Source: Haplomitrium mnioides
Lineage: Eukaryota; Marchantiophyta; Haplomitriopsida; Calobryales
Direction of reading: 5' to 3'
DNA length: 22,082 bases
NCBI GenBank assembly: GCA_049999725.1
Contig: JBNGIS010039268.1
Coordinates: 1 to 22,082 of the forward strand
Within the stretch, counting starts at the first letter, position 1. Each line of letters begins with the position of its first letter. Below are positions 8,271 to 17,228 of this stretch, one piece after another. Under the pieces are notes generated by a model. That model worked only from the letters and a program-made list of their open reading frames with translations, had not been told where the DNA came from and did no database searches. Made by a program: the position numbers and the translations under genes.

Positions 8271-10020
8271 TTAGTCATTCATGTCGATTTCCTTAGATAC
8301 AGCTTTAGAATATTGATCAAGAGTAACATGATCTATTTCAGTGTTAACAACATTGATTGAATCTCTTTTAAACACATCAAGATTGATTGTTTTTTTTTTA
8401 AATCTTTGTACGCAAATAGACTAGATTTAATAGTAGCTAGAGTGGTTTTTCCCAATTGGTTTTTTTGAGTGTGAAGAAAATCAAAAGACAAAATCGTGAT
8501 TTGTGTTGCATCAAGTACATAAATATGTAACTTGGATTTGTGTTTCCCTTTTGTTGTTATTTTTTCTGGAAAGTATTGTCCAAAAAGTGCATCCTTAGCC
8601 TCACAAGAAAACCATTGAAAACATACTCATCCGGGTTGGGAGGATCTTTCTCATCAAATGACAAGACTTTGAGAACTTTGGCAATCCAAAATGGTGTGTC
8701 CTTTGGATCGAGTGATGCAACAACACAAATAAAACATACTGGCTTTCACCTCATGTAGGTTGTCAAATTTATCCATATCTGGTATTATGTGAAATAGTTC
8801 TTTCTCGTGGTCTAAGTGCTCCATCATAGAATGCTTAACGTGTAGAAAGTATATGTTCTACTAAAATATCTTTCTCTATCTATTGAGCATCAACTCAGAA
8901 CCTAAATGAACATTTTGAGATTCATTACAAGTACTTGCTGGTTTTGCAGATGGAAAGGTGAATTGTGCTTCGAGCCCTTGGCTTTTTCTTTCAAGGATGT
9001 AAGCTGCAATGTCTTGTTGGGTAAGGAAAAAGTCATTCCACTAATGAATATCAAAATCTGTAAAGAACTTGCAACAATTCTCATTTGTGTTGTCATTTAT
9101 TGCAAAGACGACTTTCTCTATGTCAACTTCTCTTTCTTCCATTTGAGATTGTTTGATTTTAGAATATGCCTTGAGAGGAATCAACATTGAACTTAAAATT
9201 TCTCTGTCCACTTTTAAGTAGACACTTGAGTTGACAAATACCATACGGAGATAACCAAAATTCATCTGTTGAAAATTATTTGCTCCAAATCTTTGCCTTT
9301 GGATCACTCAACTTGAAATTCAATGGTTGATTAAAGGTAGTATCATGTATTATTTGAACTTGAGAGGGATATTGTTGCAAAAGCAATTTAAAATCCCAAG
9401 TTTCTATCAAGAGAGTTGCCTGAAGTTTATGATTATAAGATAATTGTAGCGCCTCGCTAAGACTTGTAGTCGTAAAAGCTTTGACATGTTTCAAACATCT
9501 TGAGAATCTGTTGAACATTCAATCAATTTGATCATGAGTATAGCCAACCATGAGAAAATCTTGATTTTTTGAAAAACATTGGTAATAAAGAGACTAAGAT
9601 ATCTAAATAAGATAGAATTCTTATTCTCTCGTGTTGTATTGTCCAACTAAAGATACAAAGTAGAATGCAATAACCATTCACATAATATTTATTGAGGGCT
9701 GTAACTGTGAAATTGGAGTGGTTTCTCAAGTTTCTATAGGTCAAGAAGACCTTTGAAGGAAGAACATGATTGAATATTAAGGCACCAACAACACGCACAC
9801 CCACCAAACAATCTTTATAATTGTTTTTTGCTAGCGAAGGCAAGTTTGAAACAACTATTTTCTTTTGATCCATTCTATCTATCACAATTTTCAAGTACAT
9901 TTGACCATTGGCACAACATTTTCTTTGACAATTTGTAAGTTTTGTTCTTTCTTTCGTTTGTTGGTCACAATGAAGAAACAATTGGCGATTATATTTGAAT
10001 GAACATCACAAAACACCAAA
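8271..10020 (-). pseudogene. DUF7869-like protein pseudogene, copy A (N-terminus missing)
   Basis: I recognise this by comparison with copy B and by family motifs. Reading downward: HCDQQTKERTKLTN near 9970; VIDRMDQKK near 9880-9850; VGALIFNHVLPSKVFLTY near 9800-9735; LDNTTRENKNSILF near 9655-9610; a frameshifted VG(H/Y)THDQID near 9550-9520; MFNRFSR at 9518; VDREILSSMLIPLKAYS near 9210-9160. Then come DFFLTQQDIAAYILE near 9020-8990 and a C-terminal part with DTPFWIAKVLKVLSFDE (about 8700-8650) that looks like a chromatin-reader-type tail. The end is EIDMND-stop at 8271. Frameshifts lie near 9690, 9520, 9300 and 8720, with a stop near 9040. The family is uncharacterised. An RNase H-like, transposase-type role is only an inference from the spaced acidic residues and the repeat context. 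Confidence 0.75.
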
Positions 10021-10195
10021 GAGATAAAAGTAGTTTGGTAAAACATGTCTTGATGATTCAAATTTCAAAAGATAACCTCATGTGCAAAAAATATTCAAAT
10101 CAACTTCAACAAATGTTGGATTAGTAGAGGTGAAATTTTTTTAAAACTTAAAAATAAACTTTAGTTAATTTAAATACAAAAGAATTTAAATAACA

Positions 10196-11049
10196 TTCAC
10201 AATAAGTGCTTTTCTTTGACAACAAACGTTATTTTTTACCATGAACCGCTACTGGGTTCCTATGTCATTTAGCATTTGCAAAAACCAAATTTGAAATTTT
10301 AGCATCCAAAATCATGAATTTAATGCTAGTAATATTTGTTGCAAAAAAAATGTAATTTTATATATCAAAATGGTTCACTTTGAGTACACAATATATTAAA
10401 AACAAATCTTCTTATAAGCATTTTAACAAAATTGCTTTCATAATTTCATCTTTCAAAAGCCAGAGCATCACCAAACAAAATATATCAAAAATTAACATAA
10501 CATTTGTTGCTAAATATTTTCAAAACTAACAATGATATTAATAATTTTAAAATTTAATGAAAACATTCAAATTTTATCAAAAACATTTTGAATTGAAACC
10601 CTAAAGTGTTGGCACAAGAGGATTTTTTAAGCAAAATTGTGAAAATACTACTAAAGCCTATGCGCGTATGGACAATTGAGACCCAAGTGTAGGCACGGAA
10701 AGATCCATGCTCGTCGAGACAACCACAAAAAACTCAAGCTTGAACAACTGAAGCCCATGCCTACATAGAGAACAAAAGCAAGCATAGACTATTGAGTAAT
10801 TGGAATTAGAGAATGTAGAAGCCCGTTTAAGAAGGAATAGAAAATGAAAAAAAGAAAGTGAACTTCCATGCCAACATAGACTTCATTGCTAATTTTTTTG
10901 AAAACCAACACGTTTTGTTCAAAAATCATTTTGCGCATGAAATTGAATCGTGATGAAAAGACTTAAATTGGATATGGAATGCAACAAGTTTGAAGCTTCA
11001 AAAAATAAAATTTTGTGAAGAAAATACTTTATTGTGTACAAAAATTACA
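10196..11049. other. AT-rich intergenic stretch without recognised genes
   Basis: No coding signal was found on either strand. The first 400 bp are very AT-rich. Around 10640-10900 there are words of the same kind as in the other repeats (CCTATGCGCGTATGG at 10657, CCATGCCAACATAGAC near 10867). A telo-box AAACCCTAA lies at 10597-10605. The part next to 11050 may be the 3' UTR of the methyltransferase-like gene. Copy B has the N-terminal coding part of its DUF7869-like gene at the equivalent place, but none is visible here. Confidence 0.6.
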
Positions 11050-11687
11050 TCACTCTAATGCTGCATCTCTATCTTCTTTAGGAGGAATTGTCTTATCTAA
11101 AGCAATTGATTGAGAAGCTTCATTATCTGCAGCCACTAGAGAGTCATGTTGAGACTTTCCAGTCCCACAGATGGCAACAGAATCACCAGTAGCAACTGTA
11201 GTACCAAGAGGAACAGGTTCATTGTGGTACACATACACTATCTGCGATTCGGTCATGTCGGGTGGCAAGAAGCCATCATCAAAACTCTCTGAGGAATGTA
11301 GATAGACCAATGTCTATCATATTCCATATAGATGCAATTTTGCATTAGCTTCAAAGCAGACACAAGGCCTCTGTCAGATCTAAAGCAAAGATCTAAGATC
11401 TAATCTTGCTCTATTGATAAATGATCAATGAAAAAATTATATAGAGCATGGGGCTTTTGGTAAACATTCACAAGAGCATCATCTCCTGGATGTTTTAATT
11501 TAGCCGACATAGTAGGGCAATTGAACACACTCCACATAATTTGCCAAGGATGACCACTCGCATCAATAGGTTACAAGTTGAAGAACGTCATGCTCCTCTT
11601 GCCTTTTTTTGTTCAATAGCCCACAGTCTCATACTCATGGGCGTGAGCAATTCTTGGACCACCAGAATGATGAATATTTCTTTTGTC

Positions 11688-11787
11688 CTTGTAGTAAGAA
11701 AAACAAAAAAATCAAACACTTGAAAGATATTGTAGGAAATTCAAACAAGTTAAACTAAAAAAACCAAAAAATCAAAAAAGAACTTAC
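11688..11787 (-). other. Predicted spliceosomal intron in the methyltransferase-like gene
   Basis: On the minus strand the donor is CATCTC/GTAAGTTC (GTAAGT at 11787-11782), and the acceptor is a T-rich tract ending CTTACTACAAG at 11688. The 100-nt length and T-rich composition fit plant introns. It sits between the motif IV part and the motif I part, so this gene had a eukaryotic structure and is not bacterial contamination. Confidence 0.6.
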
Positions 11788-12254
11788 GAGATGTCATGGT
11801 CAATGGCACAACAAAGCTCCAAAAGAGCATCCTCGACAATGCCAAATTGTTGAAAAAATGTATTATTACAAAAGACCAAAAATCAGAAGTTGTGATTACT
11901 GCAAAAGAGGAAACCATATCAAAAGTGCCATACCTAGAGAAGGGCTTGGAATCGTCGAGTTTTCACTCTTTAAGGTTGTAGTTATAAGGAATATCTGGAA
12001 TTGCCAAAGTGAAACATCTAGGTTTCACAAATCCCTTCAACTAACAAGCATTTGACTTCCTATAGACTTGGTATGATGCCACGTTGAGTCCATCAATGAA
12101 GGACAATAAGTCCTCGTCTTCGTCTCTTACAACTCTATCAATGAGAAGGGTAGCAACATCATTTTTCTGCCTTGATTTCCACTCTCTAGCTTTCTGGCAA
12201 TGAAGCAGAAAAGCAAGAGGGTAGGAAACAAGTGTTGGAGCCTAGTCTTGATCT

Positions 12255-12609
12255 TCTATGGCTTTGAAGACAATTTGAGCAAAGACCCTAGAGTCCAAAC
12301 TAACATTGACTTTGAAGTCCATGTGTACAAGAACTTTAAAGTCTATGCGCTTAAGAACTTCAATGTCTATGAGCAAATGAACTTCAATGTCCAAATGTGC
12401 AGGGAACTTCAATGTTCTTGAGCGCTTGGACTACAATATCCATACGCGCATGAACTTAAATGTCCAAGAACGCATGAAATTCAATCTTCCGGCATGCATT
12501 GACTTCAATATCCACGTACAAATGGACTTCAATGTCCATGTGCACATGGACTATAAAGTCCAAGCACACCAAACTAGAGAAATAAACGTATAGTAGAAAA
12601 AAAACTTAC
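12255..12609 (-). other. Predicted intron containing a minisatellite
   Basis: The donor GTAAGTTTT reads downward from 12609 after GCTTTTG. Possible acceptors lie in the 12240-12290 region, where several AG dinucleotides precede the next exon; the one giving the best frame is not certain. The intron would be about 330-370 nt and is mostly made of the 24-bp repeat array. Confidence 0.4.
12303..12572 (+). repeat. 24-bp minisatellite, about 11 degenerate units
   Basis: The unit is close to ATGAACTTCAATGTCCATGCGCGC. On the plus strand it reads as an eight-residue pattern in successive units: IDFEVHVY, KNFKVYAL, KNFNVYEQ, MNFNVQMC, then after a shift LDYNIHTR, MNLNVQER, MKFNLPAC, IDFNIHVQ, MDFNVHVH, MDYKVQAH. 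This is repeat periodicity, not evidence for a protein. Each unit has an inverted-repeat character (GGACTTCAATGTCC). Confidence 0.85.
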
Positions 12610-13426
12610 CAAAAGCTTCTCAAAATTTAAGTAAAATGTATACATCTTTGACTCCTTGGTGTGGAGAGGGTACTCCTATCTTGCTTCTTTCTAGGAGCTG
12701 CAATATACTTTGGAGAATAAAGACTTTACCATGAGTACCAAAACTTTATATCTCTCCAGCTCGAAAGACATTTCTTCAACTGAAAGCTCCCGGCTTCCAC
12801 AAATTTCAAAACACATATTTTAACTTCATCAAAAAGACCATGAAGGGACCTCCAAGGTGTCCACTTCATGTCCTCTATTCTCAGAGATCCCTTGACCTTA
12901 GACTTTTGGCCATTCATTTCATTTTTCTCCTACATAAAAAAAATGTTGTGTTGTAAATCCCAAAGCTCACTACTTCGGAAAGCTATTTGAAACCAATTGT
13001 CTTGAGAAGTGATTGTCTTCTTAAGAGTCGACTTTGGCTTGATCTCCAAGGTCTCCAACAATAATTCTCTTTTTATTTTCTGAGATGAAACCATTCCACT
13101 CTCCACAAACTTCTGATGCCAATATTCAACCGTATGAATCGATGTCATTTCCAATCGGTACCTTTGGTTGTAATTGTCATTTGTTGCAAATATGCGGGCC
13201 TCTGTTGGTGTTAAACCCACGTAAATATAAAAATTTCAAAGCGATAGGTTTGCTAAAGTTAGTGACCATTACATGCCACAAGACAACTTCTAATCACCAA
13301 ATACGAAGCAAAGAATCTAATGCAAACCATAGCCAAAAAATGAAGCAAGATATAATGTCAACTATGTCTAGAAAGCTATTACTAAGTTAGAGTAGCAAAA
13401 AGCGGTTGCTATTATAGAGAGTTGGA

Positions 13427-13434
13427 CACGTGGC
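13427..13434 (+). promoter_or_regulatory. G-box (CACGTGGC) in the 5' LTR of element 3
   Basis: CACGTGGC is the plant G-box/ABRE core bound by bZIP and bHLH factors in light and abscisic acid responses (established knowledge). Related but decayed words (ACACTTTGC, ATACATTGC) follow at intervals of roughly 50 bp in this LTR, and an intact CACGTGG lies at 17229-17235 of the 3' LTR. Activity is inferred. Confidence 0.45.
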
Positions 13435-13694
13435 AAGAGGAGAGAAAGTCAACAAATTAAAGTAAAAGAGGGAGTCTAAAGAGACTACTTTAGAAGAGGA
13501 TAAAGACACTTTGCAAGCAGGATATTAAAGTAAAGAGAAGGCTCTAAAGATAAGGATACATTGCAGAAGGAGAATAAAAGTAAAAAGAGGTTTATTCAGA
13601 GTGAGAGAGAAAAAAAGGTCCAATTAGAAAGGGATAGAAAAAGAACCAATGGGGTTCCTCCACCTAAAGTGTAAGCAAAGTGCTTTCTATCAAG

Positions 13695-13703
13695 TATATA
13701 AAG
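13695..13703 (+). promoter_or_regulatory. TATA box in the 5' LTR of element 3
   Basis: TATATAAAG lies in the same position and context (CAAGTATATAAAGAAG) as 17365 in the 3' LTR, and as the element 2 LTR apart from one changed base before the motif. Transcription from here would start near 13730, almost at the junction with the protease fragment. Confidence 0.55.
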
Positions 13704-13738
13704 AAGGGAGAGTGCCTTGTTTGGCATCTCTTACCTTC

Positions 13739-14050
13739 AAATTTGCCTCGTGAAAAAGAAGAGCACGTAGTGGTGGAAATAGCAAATGGCCAAAGCGAGT
13801 CTATTGAACGACTATCTCAAAGTATAGCTTTATATGTGGGTAGCTATAATGAGAAGTTAAAGTGGAAGATCACGACATTGGCAAGATATGAAACTATTCT
13901 TAGAATGAAGTAGCTACAAAGATATAATCTGCAAGTAGATTGGAGAAAGAAGACACTCACAACATCTCAATGGAAGATTTGGGGAGATCGAGCACGATCT
14001 CACTCAAGACACCTACGCCTATATGTAATTGGAGCAAATGTGATCAAAAA
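13739..14050 (+). pseudogene. Protease C-terminal fragment fused to the LTR, element 3
   Basis: One frame runs from the LTR (13680) into protease sequence and stops at 13911. HVVVEIANGQSE (about 13766-13801) matches the PLxVxxANGQ strand, and TLARYETILRMK (about 13875-13910) matches the YDVILGMPWL strand that ends the domain. After the TAG, LQRYNLQVDWRKKTLT continues the family pattern WLxxYNPxVDW. The catalytic Asp-Thr/Ser-Gly, which lies about 30 residues before ANGQ, is lost along with gag. The start of the frame inside the LTR is accidental. Confidence 0.75.
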
Positions 14051-15041
14051 GCAAGATATCATGTTTTTAGGATTCATACGTGATCTCACTATTGACAATG
14101 AGGACTCAAATCATAATGTTCTACATGAGTTTCAAGGTGTTTTGAAGGAGTTTCATGATGTTTTTCCCAATGATTTGCCCAAGGGTTTGCCTCCTAAACG
14201 ATGCATTGATCACAAGATTGAGGTTCTTTTAGGAAGTACCCTATTGTGCAATGCACCATATCGTTTTCCTTCTCATGAATTGGAGTAGTGAAAATCTCAG
14301 ATTATGGAATTATTGGAAAAAGAATTCATTCAGCCAAGAATTTCTCCTTGCGGTACATCAGTTTTATTTGTGAAAAAGAAAGATGAGAGTATGAGGATGT
14401 GTATTGACTATCGAGCACTCAATCAACAAACAATGAAAAATAAATATTCATTACCGAGGATGGATGATTTATTTGAGCAACTTCAAGGAGCAAATTGCTT
14501 TACAAAGTTTGACTTGAGAAGTGGATATAATCAAATCCGAATTGCGGGAGGTGATGTGCAAAAAACAACATTTCAAAGTTGATATGGGCATTTTAAATAT
14601 CTTGTTATACCTTTTAGACTAACCAATGCTCTTGCAACATTTATGGGTCTTATGAATGATATTTGTCCATCTTATTTGGATAAGTTTGTTATTGTCTTTT
14701 TGGATGATATTCTCATCTACAGTAAGAATCTTCAAAAGCATCAACAACATCTTCATACGGTATTGAAGGTACTTCGGAACCACAAGTTATATGTCAAGAT
14801 GTCCAAATGTGAAATTGGAAAGAGGGAGGTTGTCTACTTGAGTCACCGTGTAAGTGCATCAAGAATCCAAGTTATGGATGAGAAAGTGGAGACAATTCAA
14901 AAGTGGGAAGCTCCTAGTGATCAAACACAACTAATGGGATTTTTGGGGCTAACCAGGTTTTATTGTCGATTTGTGAAAGGTTTTGCACAAACAGAAGAAC
15001 CATTGACCAACTTGCTCAAGAAAAGTCACACGTGGTCATGA
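14040..15041 (+). pseudogene. Reverse transcriptase, element 3
   Basis: This is the best-preserved domain in the window. A linker (VFPNDLPKGLPPKRCIDHKIE, about 14160-14224) leads to the RT. Motifs in order are [26 protein letters not shown], the catalytic [12 protein letters not shown] (first aspartate, about 14509-14544), and FLDDILIYS with the other two aspartates (about 14698-14724). YVKMSKCE and the MGFLGLTRFYCRFVKGFA connection follow. All catalytic residues remain, but stops interrupt the frame at 14286-14291, 14580-14582 (family residue Arg, CGA to TGA) and 15039-15041 (likely Trp). RTs of this kind copy the element RNA inside virus-like particles. Confidence 0.9.
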
Positions 15042-15600
15042 GGAGCTGCAGAAGAGTTGGCATTCCAAGCATTGAAGGAATCACTTCTTCATGCTTCTAC
15101 TCTTAAATGGTATAATTCTACACGACCAATCAAACTTTTGGTGGATACATTGAGAAAAGCTATTGGCGAAGTTTTGCAACAAGAATTAGAGGATGGTTGA
15201 CATCCTATTGCATTTTTTTCTAGGAAGTTGAGCAGTACTAAGCAAAACTACCACACTATGGAGTGAGAAGAATTGGCAATTGTACTATCAACCAAGCATT
15301 GGAAGCATTATCCATGAGATAAGGAGTTTATCATCGAAATCGACCATAAACCTTTAATATATCTAGAAACTCAAAAGGAGCTCTCAAAAAAGCAGATTCG
15401 TTTGGTAGAGTGATGACAACGGTTCCATATGAAGATGGTCTTTGTGGAAAGAAAACAACAAATTGCAGATGCCTTGACCCGCATGCCTCAACTCAACATC
15501 TTGTCAGAAATCAAAATTCATCCTACTTGGTGGTTGCAGCAAAAGAAGAAGAGATCATTGCCGCACAACAAAAGAATATGGTGAAAGAGGTGTGAGGATT
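15042..15600 (+). pseudogene. RNase H, element 3
   Basis: The frame continues with AFQALKESLLHASTL, then LLVDTLRKAIGEVLQQELEDG (about 15136-15197), HPIAFFSRKLSSTKQNY and EELAIVLSTKHWKHYP, then the conserved IDHKPLIYL near 15340-15366 and QQIADALTRMPQLN near 15455-15496. This is the complete Ty3/gypsy RNase H layout. Stops lie at 15198-15200 and 15264-15266, near 15315, and as a pair at 15413-15418. Most are at positions where the family has Trp or Arg. The aspartate of the usual DAS motif is kept in VDT. Confidence 0.85.
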
Positions 15601-16425
15601 GATTTTCTTCCAAGACAAGGTATGGGTTCCTAATACTGTTAAGTTTTGCTTTGAGGTTTTGTTTGAAGCACATGACTTAGCAATTGATGGTCATGTTGGA
15701 ATTGAGAAAACTTTGGACAATCTTCAACGAGTTTATTATTAGCCAAAGATGCATCAAGATGTGAAGGCTTATGTTCGAAGTTGTGTGGCTTGTCAACAAA
15801 ACAAAGTGACCAATCTTAAACATGGAGGTTTGTTACAACCACAGCCTATCTCGAATCGGTAATGAGAATATGTGAGTATGGATATTGAATATGAACTACC
15901 ACGTACTTCTATGGGTTATGATGTTATTGTTGTTTTGTTGACAAACTTAGTAAAATAATTCACATTCGTCCGACTACAAAATCAGTGACAAGACCTGAGT
16001 TAGCACAAACTTATTTAGAAGCAGTCTACTCTCATCATGGTATCTCCAAAGTTATTATCTCCGACTGTGATACTCAATTTACTAGCATGTTTAGGTGCAC
16101 AATCTTTGGTCTTCTCAAAACCAAACTGGCTATATCACTTGCTTATCACTCTGAATTGGTTGGTCAAACTAAACGAGCCAATCGCACTATTGACGATATG
16201 TTGTAGGCTTATACTTTGGAAGAACAAGAAGAATGGGATTGGTTGCTACCTCATGTGGAGTTCTCTTACAACAACTCTATCAATAGCTCTACACAAGCCA
16301 CGCCTTTCTTTTTGATGTATGGTGAGCATCCAACCACTCTATCTAGTCTTCATCTTATATCAACCTCTAAGAATCCAGCTGCCAAGGAAAAACTTGGAAG
16401 TTGCTCATAATTGCCAAAAAAATAT
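15601..16425 (+). pseudogene. Integrase, element 3 (catalytic Glu replaced by Lys)
   Basis: The zinc-binding domain is FFQDKVWVP, AHDLAIDGHVGIEKTLDNLQRVYY-stop-PKM, and CVACQQNK (about 15601-15810). The stop at 15740-15742 replaces the family Trp. The core starts with SMDI near 15875, has a frameshift near 15940, and continues with SHHGISKVIISDCDTQFTSMF (about 16033-16095), which keeps the second aspartate. The third catalytic position reads GQTKRANR near 16158-16182, with Lys where the D-D-E triad needs Glu. A TAG at 16204-16206 sits in DML(Q)AY. The last part, FSYNNSINSSTQATPFFLMYGEHP, is intact to about 16335. Confidence 0.9.
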
Positions 16426-16923
16426 GTCGTTTCTCATTGTCGAAAAGTGACCTTTGCTATAGGTGACCAAGTGTGGCTCTCTACTACCAATCTTTCTTTA
16501 CTTTGCTTTTGCAAGCTATCTACTCGTTTTATTGGACCATTTGTTATTTTTGCTCATATCGGTGAAGTGGCTTATCAACTTGCTTTACCTTCTCACATGA
16601 AGATTCATCCCGTTTTTCATGTCTCTTTGTTGCGTGCTTTTGTACCTTGCTCTACCACCTTCACTTGTACCTAAGAACCTTCTCTACTATCTGAGCTTAT
16701 TGATGGCTATGAGGAATTTGAGGTGGAACAGCTCTTGAAGAAATGCACATGTCGTCGAGCCATTGTGGGATTGTGGAGTATTTGGTTTGTTGGAAAGGCT
16801 ACCCTCTTCATGAAGTTATTTGGGAGCCACTGGAGAATTTGGCCAACACCTCTGCGTTTGTTCACTCTTTTGAGCATTTTCTTACTCGCAACGAGGATGT
16901 TGCCTCTTTAAAGAGAGGAGGAT
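16411..16923 (+). pseudogene. Integrase C-terminal domain and chromodomain, element 3
   Basis: GDQVWLSTTNLSLLCFCKLSTRFIGPFVIFAHIGEVAYQLALPSHMKIHPVFHVSLLRAF (16471-16650) is the classical integrase tail; it ends in a TAA at 16672. After EEFEVEQLLKK (about 16710-16742) the frame shifts by one near 16760. The chromodomain then reads VEYLVCWKGYPLHEVIWEPLENL (about 16777-16845), with the aromatic and WEP residues that define chromoviruses. The frame ends SLKRGGL-stop at 16926-16928, overlapping the polypurine tract, as is common in this group. Confidence 0.9.
16910..16922 (+). other. Polypurine tract of element 3
   Basis: AAAGAGAGGAGGA is followed by one T and then the LTR start TGTAAC. It would be the primer for second-strand synthesis. 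It overlaps the end of the chromodomain frame and matches the tract of element 2 in place and composition. Confidence 0.8.
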
Positions 16924-17228
16924 TGTAACGGTCACTAACTTTAGTAAGCCATAGCTAAAAATAAAGTAAGATGTAATGTCAAATATGTTTAGAGAACTAT
17001 TACTAAGTTATAGTAGCAAAAAATGGTTGCTATTATAAAGAGTTGGACACATGGTAAGAGGAGAGAAAGTCAATAAATTAAAGTACAAGAGGGAGTTTAA
17101 AGAGACTACTTTAAAAGAGGATAAAGACACATAGCAAGCAAGGAATTAAAGTAAAGAGAAGGTTCTAAAGATAAGAACACGTTGCAAAAAGAGAACTAAA
17201 GAGAGATGGAAAGTTCTAAAGATAAGGA

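Larger units (their letters stand above)
6701..10195 (-). repeat. Copy A of a large repeat family carrying a DUF7869-like pseudogene
   Basis: This segment aligns collinearly with copy B (17650 to about 21005) in the same orientation. The shared blocks are the left terminus TGCTACTTTGAACC, the AT-rich tail, the stop codon of the gene (8271 against 19171) and the whole coding part. Homology runs on past the gene to about 10195/21005 and then fades. The left end is sharp, against the broken end of element 2. The right end is gradual, perhaps through loss of an intron or of 5' coding sequence. Together with copy C, it shows a dispersed repeated unit with a fixed end, most likely a mobile element or a product of one. 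Confidence 0.75.
11050..13220 (-). pseudogene. DNA N4/N6-methyltransferase-like gene remnant with introns
   Basis: The core reads like a beta-class DNA methyltransferase, with catalytic motif IV ahead of the AdoMet-binding motif I. Motif IV is visible as IPDIPYNYN (PDIPY at 11984-11998; family form DPPY). After a 100-nt intron, KPHALYNFFIDHLS lies near 11460-11405, then ILDLCFRSDRGLVSALKL (about 11404-11350; family form LDPFxGSGTT) and CIYMEYD near 11340. The C-terminal tail (11310-11050) is acidic and low in similarity to anything I know. The upstream part, in two frames (13220-12930 and 12920-12726), is not recognised: it includes EYWHQKFVESGMVSS and RIEDMKWTPWRSLHGLFDEV. Such enzymes methylate adenine or cytosine on exocyclic nitrogens. 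Degraded motifs, stops near 12220, 12040, 11940 and 11400, and a frameshift near 11310 show it is dead. A one-gene model is an inference. Confidence 0.55.
13253..13738 (+). repeat. 5' LTR of element 3, truncated and partly inverted
   Basis: Bases 13322-13738 align with 16945-17406 of the 3' LTR. The first 21 bp of the LTR are not upstream of 13322 in direct orientation. They lie inverted at 13253-13273 (CTAAAGTTAGTGACCATTACA), 48 bp away. At the other end, similarity stops after CATCTCTTACCTT at 13738, while the 3' LTR runs on for about 73 bp. A 46-bp section present in the 3' LTR (around 17180-17225) is also shorter here. The LTR holds a G-box, repeated ATTAAAGTAAA words and a TATA box. Confidence 0.8.

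Noticed and set aside
10597-10605. Telo-box AAACCCTAA in the intergenic stretch
   Set aside because: A single nine-base match in AT-rich DNA without promoter context is expected by chance often enough.
12303-12572. CRISPR-like array
   Set aside because: Units are contiguous and degenerate with no unique spacers, and the context is eukaryotic.
12200-12593. Plus-strand frames that look like an eight-residue repeat protein
   Set aside because: The periodicity follows the 24-bp DNA repeat, the frame shifts inside the array, and no start or flanking coding signal supports a protein.
11050-13220. Recent bacterial transfer or contamination for the methyltransferase-like gene
   Set aside because: A clean GT-AG intron splits the core, base composition matches the surroundings, and the gene is decayed like its neighbours.
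13085-13390. 101-residue plus-strand frame across the start of element 3
   Set aside because: It spans the LTR junction and the micro-inversion and overlaps the minus-strand frame; no family resemblance.
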